Assembly (NCBI RefSeq): GCF_011764565.1
Contig: NZ_AP022871.1
Coordinates: 5,518,320 to 5,582,319, forward strand
Length of the DNA stretch: 64,000 bases
Direction: 5' to 3'
Source: Phytohabitans suffuscus
GTDB taxonomy: Bacteria; Actinomycetota; Actinomycetes; Mycobacteriales; Micromonosporaceae
The position numbers and the translations under genes are program-made. The notes under the pieces are model-generated. The model ran no database searches. It was not told where the DNA came from and worked only from the letters and a program-made list of their open reading frames with translations. Below, piece by piece: positions 25,428 through 35,238 of the stretch; positions within the stretch are counted from its first letter, which is position 1; each line of letters starts with the position of its first letter.

Positions 25428-27426
25428 TGCTCCGGCGTCCGGTCACGCGGGCCGCGCGCGGGACCGCGGGCCAGGTCGCGGTCGAGCCGGTCGAGGTCCT
25501 TGCCGGCGCTGGAGGCGAGCTGCCACGGCACGCTCGTCACCATCACACCCGGCTCGAAGAGCAGCCGCCCCTTGATGCGCAGCGCGCTCTGGTTGTGCAG
25601 CAGGTGCTCCCACCACCTGCCCACGACGTACTCGGGATGAAGACGGTGACCACGTCCCGGGGTGAGCTGCGGCGGACCGACTTGACGAAGTCGACGATCG
25701 GGCGGGTGATCTCCCGGTACGGCGAGTCGACGACGGTGAGCGGCACCGGGATCTCCCGGTTCTCCCACTCCTCCTGGATCCGCCGGGTGTCCTTGTCGTC
25801 GACGTTGACCGTGACCGCGGTGAGCGAGTCGGGGCGGGTGGCCTGCGCGTACGCGAGCGCCCGCAGCGTCGGCAGGTGCACCTTGCTGACCAGCACGATC
25901 GCGTGGTTCCGGGCGGGCAGCGTCTGGCGGTTCCCGTCCGGCGTCAGCTCGCGGGAGACCGTGTCGTAGTGCCTGCGGATCGCCAGCATCGTCACGTAGA
26001 TCACGGCCATCGCGGCGATCGCGATCCACGCGCCGAGCAGGAACTTGGTGACCAGCACGATGACCAGCACGGTGCCGGTCATGGCGGCGCCGAAGGCGTT
26101 GATGGCCCGCGAGCGGATCATGCGGCGGCGCTGCTCGGGGTCGCGGGTGCGGGGCAGCAGGCGGTTCCAGTGGCGGATCATGCCGGCCTGGGAGAGCGTG
26201 AACGACACGAACACGCCCACGATGTACAGCTGGATCAGCCGGGTGACCTCGGCCTGGAACGCCACGATCAGCAGGATCGCGAAGAGCGCCAGCAGGATGA
26301 TGCCGTTGGAGAAGGCCAGCCGGTCGCCGCGGGTGTGCAGCTGGCGGGGCAGGTAGCGGTCCTGGGCCAGGATCGAGGCGAGCACCGGGAAGCCGTTGAA
26401 CGCGGTGTTCGCGGCCAGGAAGAGGATGAGCGCGGTCGCGGCGGCCACGACGTACAGCAGGATCGAGCCGCCGCCGAAGACCGCCTCGCCGAGCTGGGTG
26501 GTGACGGTTTTCTGCTCGTACCCGGCCGGTCCTTCCACGATCTGCAGCGCGGGGTTCTCGACGAACTGCAGGTGGGTCAGGCGGGAGAGCCAGACGATGC
26601 CGACGAGCATCGTGACCGCGACGAGGCCGAGCAGCAGCAGCGTGGTCGCGGCGTTGCGGCTTTTGGGCGGCTTGAAGGCGGGTACCCCGTTGGAGATCGC
26701 CTCGACGCCGGTCAGCGCCGCACAGCCCGAGGAGAACGTGCGCAGGAGCAGGAACACCATCGCGAAGCCGGTCAGGTGGTCGTCCTCGGCCGCGATCAGC
26801 AGGTCGGCGCTGGGGGCGCGCAGGTCGTCACCGAGGGCGAAGATGCGGATCAGGCCGGTGAGCAGCATGCCGATGATGACGATCATGAAGCCGTACGTCG
26901 GGATCGCGAACGCCGTGCCCGACTCGCGCAGCCCGCGCAGGTTCATCGCGGTGAGCAGCACCACCGCGGTCACCGCCACGCCCACCTTGTGCTCGGCGAC
27001 CCACGGGATGACCGAGCCCAGGTTGGCGACGCCGGACGAGGTCGACACGGCCACCGTGAGCACGTAGTCGACCATCAGCGCGCTGGCCACCCCGACACCC
27101 GCCTTGGGCCCCAGGTTGACGGTCGCCACCTCGTAGTCGCCGCCGCCCGACGGGTACGCGTGCACGTTCTGCCGGTAGCTCGCCACCACCGTGAGCATCA
27201 CCACGACGACGGCCAGCGCCACCCACGGCGAGTAGAAGTAGGCGCCCGCACCGGCGATCGAAAGGGTCAGCAGGATCTCGTCCGGCGCGTAGGCCACGCT
27301 GGAGAGCGCGTCCGAGGCGAACACCGGCAGCGCGATGCGCTTCGGCAGCAGCGTGTGCTGAAGGCGGTCGGACCGGAACGGCCGGCCGACCAGGAGCCGC
27401 TTCAGCAGGGAGGTGGGACTGGCCAC
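25424..27426 (-). CDS. APC-superfamily permease (frameshifted near the C-terminus as sequenced)
   Basis: The protein has about 667 residues from GTG at 27426. It opens RLLVGRPFRSDRLQHTLLPK then LPVFASDALSSVAYAPDEIL, the conserved start of Rv2690c-type transporters. About twelve hydrophobic helices follow, then a cytosolic C-terminal domain (HAIVLVSKVHLPTLRALAYA). Near 25633-25635 a G is missing. Restoring it yields IPEYVVGRWWEHLLHNQSAL and a stop at 25424 overlapping the methyltransferase start. Substrate unknown; K+ or amino acid uptake is likely given the divergent TrkA genes 93 bp away. Confidence 0.88.
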
Positions 27427-27519
27427 AAGCGCCGATCGTACGGCGGCGGGGTGGCCGGCGCCCCGCCGGACGCGATCACGTGGGAGGCTTTCCCCCGGGA
27501 ACGAGAGGAGAGTCACGGG

Positions 27520-28185
27520 GTGCACGTGGTGATCATGGGATGTGGGCGGGTCGGCTCCACCCTCGCGCACAACCTGGAGGCGCGCGACCACACGGTCGCG
27601 GTGATCGACCAGAACGCCGACGCGTTCCGGCGGTTGGGCCCGGAGTTCGGCGGCATCACGGTGACCGGCATCGGCTTCGACGGCGACGTGCTGCGCCAGG
27701 CCGGGATCGAGCGGGCCGACGCGTTCGCCGCGGTCTCCAGCGGCGACAACTCCAACATCATCTCGGCCCGCCTGGCTCGCGAGACGTTCGGCGTCTCCCG
27801 CGTGGTGGCGCGCATCTACGACCAGAAGCGCGCCGAGGTGTACGAGCGGCTCGGCATCCCCACCGTGGCCACCGTGCGGTGGACGGCCGACCGCATCCTG
27901 CGCCAGCTCGTGCCCGAGGGCACCGTCGAGATCTTCCGCGACCCCACCAGCACCGTCTCGATCATCGAGGTGCCGATGCACAAGGACTGGTACGGCCAGC
28001 CGGTCAAGCAGCTGGAGTCGACCACCGGCACCCGGGTCGCCTACCTGACCCGCTTCGGCATCGGCACGCTGGCCACCGGCTCGACCATCCTGCAGGAGGG
28101 CGACCAGGTGTTCATGCTGGTCACCGACGACATCACGGATCGCGTGAGCATGATCGCCAGCACCGCTCCCGAAGGGAACCGGTAG
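27520..28185 (+). CDS. ceoB: TrkA-family potassium regulatory protein (CeoB)
   Basis: The protein has 221 residues from GTG at 27520 with GAGAGGAG upstream. An N-terminal Rossmann RCK-N domain (VVIMGCGRVGSTLAHNLEAR, then VIDQNADAFRRL) binds NAD(H) or nucleotides. A C-terminal RCK-C domain starts about residue 140 (STVSIIEVPMHKDWYGQPVK). It corresponds to Rv2691 (CeoB) and probably gates a K+ transporter, plausibly the divergent APC permease. It is followed two bases later by the second TrkA protein. Confidence 0.9.
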   Translation: MHVVIMGCGRVGSTLAHNLEARDHTVAVIDQNADAFRRLGPEFGGITVTGIGFDGDVLRQAGIERADAFAAVSSGDNSNIISARLARETFGVSRVVARIYDQKRAEVYERLGIPTVATVRWTADRILRQLVPEGTVEIFRDPTSTVSIIEVPMHKDWYGQPVKQLESTTGTRVAYLTRFGIGTLATGSTILQEGDQVFMLVTDDITDRVSMIASTAPEGNR

Positions 28186-28187
28186 CG

Positions 28188-28877
28188 ATGCGGGTCGCGA
28201 TCGCCGGAGCCGGCAACGTGGGTCGCTCGATCGCCCAGGAGCTGATCGAAAACGGCCACCAGGTGATGCTCATCGAGCGCCAGCCCAAGATGCTGCGCCC
28301 CGAGCGGGTGCCGGCCGCCGAGTGGGTCCTCGCCGACGCGTGCGAGTTGGCCAGCCTCGAGGAGGCCGCGCTCTCCAGCTGCGACGTGGTCGTGGCCGCC
28401 ACCGGCGACGACAAGGTCAACCTGGTGGTGTCGCTGCTGGCCAAGACCGAGTTCGCGGTGCCGCGGGTGGTCGCCCGGGTCAACCGCGCCGAGAACGAGT
28501 GGCTCTTCACCGAGCAGTGGGGCGTCGACGTGGCGGTCAGCAAGCCGCGCGTGATGGCCGCGCTGGTCGAGGAGGCGGTCACGGTCGGCGACCTGGTGCG
28601 GCTGATGACGTTCCGCCAGGGCGAGGCCAACCTGGTCGAGATCACCCTGCCGCCCACCGCGCCCTACGTCGGGCACCCCGTGCACTCGGTGCCGCTGCCC
28701 CGCGACGCGGCGCTGGTCGCGATCCTGCGCGGCAAGCGGGTGCTCGTGCCCGGCCCCGACGACCCGATCGAGGCCGGCGACGAGCTGATCTTCGTGTGCA
28801 CCGCCGAGGTCGAAGACACCGTCCGCGCCGTGATCCTGGGCGCCGACAGCGTCGAGCGCACCCGCGAAGGCATATAG
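28188..28877 (+). CDS. ceoC: TrkA-family potassium regulatory protein (CeoC)
   Basis: The protein has 229 residues from ATG at 28188, two bases after ceoB. RCK-N domain: MRVAIAGAGNVGRSIAQELI, then LIERQPKMLRPERV and VVVAATGDDKVNLVVSLLAK. RCK-C domain: LVEITLPPTAPYVGHPVHSV. The paralogue of CeoB, equivalent to Rv2692; the two likely form heteromeric rings. In M. tuberculosis this gene is adjacent to the DUF3159 gene, whereas here an IS630 remnant follows. Confidence 0.9.
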   Translation: MRVAIAGAGNVGRSIAQELIENGHQVMLIERQPKMLRPERVPAAEWVLADACELASLEEAALSSCDVVVAATGDDKVNLVVSLLAKTEFAVPRVVARVNRAENEWLFTEQWGVDVAVSKPRVMAALVEEAVTVGDLVRLMTFRQGEANLVEITLPPTAPYVGHPVHSVPLPRDAALVAILRGKRVLVPGPDDPIEAGDELIFVCTAEVEDTVRAVILGADSVERTREGI

Positions 28878-29564
28878 AGACCTGGGGTAGTGGCGGGCTG
28901 TTCGCCCGGGGTGTGACGCCGTCGAGGTGGCTGAACGCCTGGAAATCTCGCAGAAGTCGGCGTACGTATGGCGCAAGCCCTGGCGGACCGGCGGCGCCGA
29001 TGCGTTGGCGTCTCGGGGCGCACCCGGTCCGGACCCGAAGCTGTCCGACGCGCAGTTGGCCAAGCTCAAGGCGTGCGTCTCGAACTCGGGCCCGCGGCCG
29101 CTGGCTACGGCGAGGACCAACGCTGGACGCCGGCCCAGATCGCCGCGCTGGCCGGGGCGATGTTTAAGGTCCGCGTCAGCGTTACCACGCTGTGGGAAGC
29201 GATGCGGCGTATCGGGTACAGCGCGCAGATGCCGACGCATCGGGCGATCGAGCGGGGTGAGGAAGCGGTCGCCCGGTGGCGTAGGTATCAGTGGCCGGCG
29301 GTAAACAGTCGCGGGCAGGCTGACGCCTGGATCTGTTTCGCCGACGATCTTCGCCCCGCCAAGGCGGCCACGTGGTCGCCATGTGGCCGGACCCTGGTCG
29401 TGAAGGTCGCAGCCAAAGGCGGTGTCCGGGGTCTCGGCGGCCGGGCTGGTCTGTTACCGGCCCGGTCGCCGCAGCCGGCTGATCTATCGCACCCTGACCC
29501 ACCGCGGCCCGCAAAGGTGATCCGAAGGGCTTCCGCTAACGGGAGTTGGCTGACCTTGAAAGAT
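28878..29564 (+). pseudogene. IS630-family transposase remnant
   Basis: Two overlapping frames carry the family's parts. First comes a winged helix-turn-helix (MAERLEISQKSAYVWRKPWR, from 28927), then after a frame change near 29085 LELGPAAAGYGEDQRWTPAQ and VTTLWEAMRRIGYSAQ. The catalytic-domain start follows (AWICFADDLRPAKAATWSP, GRTLVVKVAAKGG). It stops at 29564, where element B begins, so the last two catalytic acidic residues are lost. It is a different IS630 type from the element at 31259. Confidence 0.75.
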
Positions 29565-29873
29565 CTCTAGTCGGGATCGGTCCGTGTGAGGGTGCTGCCG
29601 CGCCGCTTCCGCTCCTCGGCGCGCGAGACGCGCCTGCGGTGCGGGTCGGCTTGCCACCGGGCGACGTGGTCGCTGTGGTGCCGTCGATGGGCCGGGTGTT
29701 GATCCAGGCGCGGATGTCGCTGCCCGCGCTGGTCACTGTGCGCTACATGGCGTGGCGGCACGTCCTGGAATTCTCCGCAACCGGCGACGCCCCACGCGAC
29801 AGCGGTCATTTAAATTGCGCTCCGCAGCTATCGGAAATAAATGGCATGATCGATGTCTGGTGCGGGATAGAAA

Positions 29874-30497
29874 ATGGTGGTGGACTACGAGAGAATAGAG
29901 ACCGTGCGGCAGTTGGAGCTGTTTACCAAGACCGAAACACACACCATGCGCGACCGCACCAGACGCCGTAACTTCTCGCCCGCGCATGACGAGTTCCGCG
30001 ACGCTCACGAACGCCATCGGGCCTGGGGGCTGGTGCAGCGCCACGCGCGTAAACTGCGCCGCATCCGCCACCAGATCTCCGACTGTCGGACGCCGGCCCC
30101 GCCCACCTCGCCGCGCGAAGATGCGACCGTCGACCGTGACACACCACCGCCACCGCCACCGGTGGACGCGGACTGCCCGACCGGCCAGGACACGGCCCGG
30201 ATCACCCGACCACCCACCCAGGACCGTGGGCCGATCTCCGAAACGTCCACAACACAGGCACCCGGGAGCGCCCACGCGACGGCGACCCCGGAGCCGGCAC
30301 CCCACCTCCGCCACCGACAAGGCCCGTACACCGCACCCCTACACCAGAAAGCCCGAACCGCAGCCGACCTCACCAACAAACATCTGATCACCACCGACAC
30401 GAAGAAACACAACGGACCTGCGCCACCCGGCGAAAACGAAGACGTTACCGATCCGGTTCACCGGGCAGCCCGCGATTCCGGAAACCGCAGACTCTGA
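29874..30497 (+). CDS. Unknown basic, Pro/Thr-rich ORF of element X (copy in element B)
   Basis: The ORF has 207 residues (MVVDYERIETVRQLELFTKT). A basic helical region follows (MRDRTRRRNFSPAHDEFRDA, then HERHRAWGLVQRHARKLRRI), then a low-complexity Pro/Thr tail. It is preceded by an unusually AT-rich stretch (CATTTAAATT) that may hold a promoter. The homologue in the second X copy (from 39742) is about 90 percent identical. The two diverge only where one copy has an extra A in an A-run near 30430. No domain recognised; two near-identical copies argue that it is a real mobile-element gene. Confidence 0.5.
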   Translation: MVVDYERIETVRQLELFTKTETHTMRDRTRRRNFSPAHDEFRDAHERHRAWGLVQRHARKLRRIRHQISDCRTPAPPTSPREDATVDRDTPPPPPPVDADCPTGQDTARITRPPTQDRGPISETSTTQAPGSAHATATPEPAPHLRHRQGPYTAPLHQKARTAADLTNKHLITTDTKKHNGPAPPGENEDVTDPVHRAARDSGNRRL

Positions 30498-30613
30498 CTC
30501 TTGGCCCACCACCCGACTCGACTTACTGCATTTCCTGGCCGCCGCAGGACCATCCCGGTGACACCAAACCACGCGTCCACCGGTCACGGCACGGTGACAG
30601 ACCCGGCCACGCC

Positions 30614-31236
30614 GTGCCCGGCTACAACAAACGCCTCCGCGCCCTGACACCACAATTCGCCGACTTCATCGCCGCGTTGGCCACCGACACCAGCCTGTGG
30701 CAGCACCCGATCCGCGTCGCCGACTCCACCCCGGTGCCCCTCGGCACCTCCCGCACCACCGCCCAACACTGCGACCTGGCCGGCTGGGCCGGCTACGGCT
30801 ACTGCGCCTCCCACTCCCGCCACCTCTGGGGCCTACGCCTACACCTGGTCACCACCGTGCACGGCCTACCCGTCGCGTTCGTCCTGACCACCCCGAACGC
30901 CGACGAACGCGACGTGCTGGTCGACCTGGTCAGCCTGCAACCGGCCATGTTCCACCACCCGGACGGGCTGATCCTGGTCGTGGACAAGGGCTACCGCGAC
31001 CGCGCCACCGAAACCTGGCTCAACGACAGCGGTATCACCGTCATCCGACCCGCCTACCGCACCGAGCCACCCCGCCCCGGCCGGGCCTTGCCGCGCGCGG
31101 TACGTCAAAACATCGAGTCGGTCAACGACACCCTCAAAGACCAACTCGACCTGGAACGACACGGCGCGCCGCTATCTGGCACAACTGGCACACCGGCCAA
31201 CCGATCATGCGATCCCTGGTCGCCTACGACCACTAA
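30614..31236 (+). pseudogene. IS982-family transposase, C-terminal two thirds
   Basis: This fragment begins PGYNKRLRALTPQFADFIAA and contains the DDE domain of IS982: VADSTPVPLGTSR, DLAGWAGYGYCASHSRHLWG, LRLHLVTTVHGLPVAFVLT, VDKGYRDRATETWLND and ESVNDTLKDQLDLERHG. About 25 residues are missing after LERHG, with a frame change. The end AAIWHNWHTGQPIMRSLVAY is read in the next frame to TAA at 31234. The N-terminus lies in element A. Inactive. Confidence 0.8.
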
Positions 31237-31258
31237 CCCCTTGGAATCGATCGTCTAG

Positions 31259-32525
31259 TAGCGTGTCGCTGCTAATACTCTGGGTATAGGTGGCGGAGTT
31301 TGGTGCGGGCGTCGCTGGTGGTGAAGTGCCAGTTGACTTGCCGTTGGTTGGTGTTGACGGCGGTCTGCCAGGCGGCGAGTTCGGTGTTGAGGGTGTCGAT
31401 GTCGTGGATGCGGCGGTCCAGGCATTGGCGGGTGAGGGCGGACAGTTCGATTTCGGCGATGTTGAGCCAGGAGCCGTGTTTGGGGGTGTGGTGGATCTCC
31501 AGCCGCTGGGCGAGTGTTCGAGCTTTGGCGGGTTCGAATGCCTCGTAGAGCGATCCGAGGGTGTGGGTGTTGAGGTTGTCCATGACCAGCACGATCTTGG
31601 CCGTGTCGGGGTAGTCGACGGTGAGTAGGTGGTCGACCTCGTGGGCCCAGTCGATCATGGTGCGTCGTGGTCGGGCGACGACCCGGCGCCTGCCGGCAAG
31701 TGGCTCGACCCACACGAAGATCGAGCAGGTGCCGTGGCGGACGTACTCGCTGTCTTCCTTGCGGTCGTGTCCGAGGGCGGCGGGGACCGGGTTCGGACGT
31801 GGCTCAAGAGTTGGTAGGGCTTCTCGTCCATACACACCACCGGCACGGCCGGGTCGTGCGGGCGGGTGTAGACGTCCAGGACGTCTTCCATCCGGGCCAC
31901 GAACTCCCCACTGCCATGCGGTGGGATGGTCCAGCACTTCTTCAGATGAGGACGCAGTGCCCCCTTTTCAGGATCCGCCCGATAGTGGAGTGGTCCAGGT
32001 CCGGGATGTCGTCGACCAGGGCGACGTGCTTTTCCAACAGGCGCAGCGACCACCGCGCATACCCGGGCGGCGGCTGCGAACAGGCCAACGCGATCACCCT
32101 CGCCTCGACTTCACCGGTCACGATCGGCGGCACCGGCGGGGACAGCCGCTTCCGGCGGCCGATCGTGTCCGTGACATCGCCACCACGATCGGCATATGCC
32201 TTCGAAATCTTCACCACGGTGTCGACATGCACCCCAGCCCGCCAGGCGACCACCTGCTGGGTCGGCACCGGCTCACCCCGCCCGAGGCGGCCAGGATCGT
32301 TCTGGTCCAACTCCAACAAAATCCGCGCCCGGCGAACCTGCGAAGCCGGATGCGAACCCGTACGCACCAACGCCGTCAACATCTCCCGATCAGCCGGATC
32401 CAACACCACCGGCCGCGACTTCGTCCTCGCCACCTCGACTCACTCCCAGCGGACTGAAACGGGGAAAGAAGCCCACCAACCACCAGCCCACACCATAAAC
32501 CACGCAAAACAGCGGCGACACGCTA
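31259..32525 (-). mobile_element. IS630-family insertion sequence, 1267 bp, CTAG flanked
   Basis: The ends are TAGCGTGTCGCTGCT at 31259 and the inverse of TAGCGTGTCGCCGCT at 32525, one mismatch in 15. CTAG lies on both outer sides (31255-31258 and 32526-32529). Its single transposase gene on the minus strand is split over three frames. It is inserted between IS982 element B and a MITE fragment, each sharing a CTAG with it. Confidence 0.85.
31272..32433 (-). pseudogene. IS630-family transposase in three frames
   Basis: Frame 1 (from 32433) has the HTH part: VLDPADREMLTALVRTGSHP, ASQVRRARILLELDQND, HSTIGRILK. Frame 2 (about 31970-31815) carries CWTIPPHGSGEFVARMEDVL and the first catalytic Asp in VVCMDEKPYQLL. 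Frame 3 (to 31272) carries the second Asp in KIVLVMDNLNTH and the Glu in HGSWLNIAEIELSALTRQ. The first shift occurs at AAAAGGGGG (31966-31974), which could be a programmed -1 site as known for some IS630 elements. The second, near 31800-31825, has no such motif. Confidence 0.8.
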
Positions 32526-32529
32526 CTAG

Positions 32530-32600
32530 GGCCTGTACCAGGTTCCTCGCCGGGCCCAGGCGGCGTGCCTGCGGGCGTCGGGCGCAAGGCCGCGTACGAC
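32530..32600. mobile_element. Left half of the 178-bp MITE
   Basis: GGCCTGTACCAGGTTCCTCG, then GGGCGTCGGGCGCAAGGCCGCGTACGAC, matches the left ~90 bp of the MITE at 5763-5940. There is no right end. Its CTAG end is shared with the IS630 element. Confidence 0.7.
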
Positions 32601-32630
32601 GGGCCCATGGGGCGTGGCACCCTTGTCCGC

Positions 32631-33937
32631 ATGGTGATCGATCTCGGGCTGGATCGGGAGCCGCCGGCCGCGCGGTTGCGTGACTGGGGGCGGCGGCCCG
32701 GGCGCGGGCGGCCCCTGGTGTTCGCACTCGTCGCGGCGCTGCTGCTCGCCGTGGGCGGGTCCGGGCCGGCGCCGGCGCCCAGCCTCACGCTCACCGCCAG
32801 CCTGGCGCTCGACCGGCGCACCGACTTCGTGGTGATCGGCGACCAGCTGTACGTCTCGGCGGCCGGCGTCGACATGGTCGGGCCGGCCACCGACAGCCGC
32901 TGGCTGCTGTCCGCGTACGACCTGCCCACCGGCCGTCCACTATGGACCGCGCCGTACGCGTCGAGCGTCGAGCAGTTCGTCGACGTGCAGCAGGCCGACG
33001 GGCTGGTCCTGGTCACCGGGCTGGTCGGCGGCGACGGGATCTCCACGCCCACCACCGCGATCGAGACGGCCACCGGGCGGGCGCTCTGGACGCTGCCGAC
33101 CCGCGTCGCCGTGGCCGACGACGGGCGGACCGGCGTGATCGGCGGACTGCTGCGCCCCGGCGAGCCGGCCGGGCCGACCGTGCGGGCGGTGGACCTGGCG
33201 ACGGGGCGTGACCTCTGGAAGGCCACCTACCCGGCGCCGACCACCGTCCGGTCGGTACCCGGTGGTCGGGCCGTGACCGTGACGAACGGTGACGGTGGTG
33301 GGCGGGCCGAGGTGCGCGACGCCCGTACCGGCGTGGTGTTGGTCTCCCGGTCGGTGCTGCCGCCCGGCACGGGCGCCACCCTCTCGGTGAGCGTGGGTGA
33401 CTCGCTGTTGCTGGGTTACCAGGACGCGGAGGGTGCTCGCGGCGTCGCCGCGTACGCCACCGAGACCCTGGAGCTGCGCTGGCGGCGGGTGATCAGTGAG
33501 GACGACGCGCGCCGGTTCAGCCCGTGCGGCCGCCTGGTGTGCACGCCCAGCGCGTTCGGCGTGGAGGCGATCGACCCGACGACCGGGGCGCTGGTGTGGC
33601 ACACCGACGACGCGGACGCGGTGTTCGACGTGGGCGGGGTGCTGGTGGCGGACGCGCAGCCGGCAGGGCTCGCCGCGGTCGACCCGGCCACCGGCCGCAC
33701 CCTCTTCGACCTCGGCGGGCTGGAGACCGTGCTGACCCGCGCAACGAGCACGGGCTGGTTTCGGTGGGGCGCACGATCGGCGACGACCGGAGCTGGCTGT
33801 CGATCGCCCGGCCGTTCACGGCAGCGCCTCGACCGCTCGGTGTGGTGCCATATCGGGTATGGGACTGCGTCGTGGGCGAGCAGAGCCTCGTGTGCCGCGT
33901 GCCGGACGACAAGCTGAACATCTGGACCTACCGCTGA
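32631..33937 (+). CDS. Membrane-anchored PQQ-type beta-propeller protein 1 (frameshifted as sequenced)
   Basis: The protein has about 435 residues from ATG at 32631. A short conserved cytosolic start MVIDLG precedes one transmembrane helix (LVFALVAALLLAVGG, about 30-45). The exported part has BamB/PQQ-type blades (AYDLPTGRPLWTAPY, AIETATGRALWTLPT, AVDLATGRDLWKATYP, AIDPTTGALVWHTDDA). Near 33729-33740 one base is missing. With it restored the protein ends VWDCVVGEQSLVCRVPDDKL. First of three tandem paralogues. It probably binds a ligand or partner outside the membrane; enzymatic activity is not evident. Confidence 0.8.
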
Positions 33938-33977
33938 CCTGGCGGAACCATCCGGGGGCGCGGGGGATCGGCCTCGT

Positions 33978-35236
33978 ATGGTGATCGACCTGGGGGTTCC
34001 GCGGGACGAGGTCGAGGTGGTCACGCGGCCCACGTCGGTGCGGCAGCGGCGGGCCCTGGCGTCGGCGCTCGTGGTCGCCGCCCTGATGGGTGTGGCCAGC
34101 GCCGCCGCACCGGTGCGGCCCGGCCTGACCGCGGTGACCATCCAGGCGACCGCCGCCGACGAGTACTTCGTGGACGACGACGGCCTCTACCTCCTCCGTC
34201 CCGGCCGCGACGTGAGCCGGGCCGGGCTGCGCACGGTCACCCGCTACGACCTGCTGGACGCCACGGCGCCGCGGTGGGAGAGCGCCTTCTACGGTGACGG
34301 GCCGGTGCGCAGGGCGTCCATTGTGGACGGCATCCTGCTGTCCATCGTGGGCGGCCCGGACATGCAGACCGTCGCCGTCCGGTCCGACACCGGCCGGGAG
34401 GTGTGGCGGCGCGCGGGCTGGTACGGGCGCACCGGACCGGGCCGCGTGCTGCTCCAGGACTACTCGCGGCTGGTCTCGCTGCGGCTCGTCAACGTCGAGG
34501 TCGCCAGCGGCGAGGTGCGCTGGTCCCACGTGTACCCGGTGGACGATCCGGTCGTCGTCGGCAGCGACCGTTTCGTGCACTGGACCCGGGCCGGCGCGGC
34601 GGAGCTCTACGACGCGGACAGCGGCGCGCTCCTGGCCACCGCGCGCATGCCGTACGACGGCGACGTCCCCCGCAGCTCGTCGGCGACCTGCTGCTGGTCC
34701 AGGAGGAGGCGGGCGGGCGGCCGGTGCTCGCCGCGTACGGGACGGACCGCCTCGACCGCCGCTGGCAGGCCGACGTCGACCTGCGCAACGAGTACATCGG
34801 CGGCGAGTGCGGCGACGCGCTGTGCGTGGGCACCCTCAGCGACGACGGGCTGCGCCTCATCGAGCTCGACAGTGGACGCACCCGCTGGTCGGCGCCCGGC
34901 TGGGGCTACTCGTACCCGGCCGGCAGCTACCTGCTGGCCAACGGCCCGGGCGGATCGACGACTCCCCGGGTGGTCCTGCTCGACCCCGCGGACGGGCACT
35001 TGGTGGCCGACCTCGGGGAGTGGAACGCCTCGCTGCCGGGGCCGGACGGGCGGATGCTGGGCATCCGGGAGAGCAGCACCCGCGCGCTCGTCGGCCGGAT
35101 CGACCCGGTCGCCGCGGACGTGGAGGTGCTCGGCTCGCTCACCGACGTCTTCCAGTGCCACGCCAGCCCGCTCGCGGTGACCTGCCGCAAGGCCGGCGGA
35201 GCTATCGGAATCTGGTACCCCGAGAGCAGACTGTAA
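33978..35236 (+). CDS. Membrane-anchored PQQ-type beta-propeller protein 2 (frameshifted as sequenced)
   Basis: The protein has about 419 residues from ATG at 33978. It again starts MVIDLG, followed by a transmembrane helix (ALASALVVAALMGVASAA) and propeller repeats (AVRSDTGREVWRRAG, NVEVASGEVRWSHVYP, YGTDRLDRRWQADVDLRNEY, LIELDSGRTRWSAPGWG). One C is missing from the run at 34667-34671. Restored, it reads DVPPQLVGDLLLVQEEAGG and continues to the stop at 35236. Only two bases separate it from the third paralogue, so they form an operon. Two Cys in GGECGDALC are shared with protein 3 and may pair. Confidence 0.8.
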
Positions 35237-35238
35237 CC

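Larger units (their letters stand above)
29571..31254 (+). mobile_element. Chimeric IS element B: element X left part joined to IS982 right half
   Basis: After CTAG 29567-29570, positions 29571-30619 match element X (39474-40485) almost base for base. At 30620-30628 the sequence switches at GGCTACAAC into the IS982 transposase and runs to the IS982 terminus ACCCCTTGGAATCGATCGT (31236-31254), then CTAG 31255-31258. It is the reciprocal partner of element A (18910-19319), on the opposite strand. Confidence 0.85.

Noticed and set aside
29571..30619. Group II intron as the identity of element X
   Set aside because: There is no reverse transcriptase ORF, no GTGYG 5' end and no domain V-like hairpin at the 3' end.
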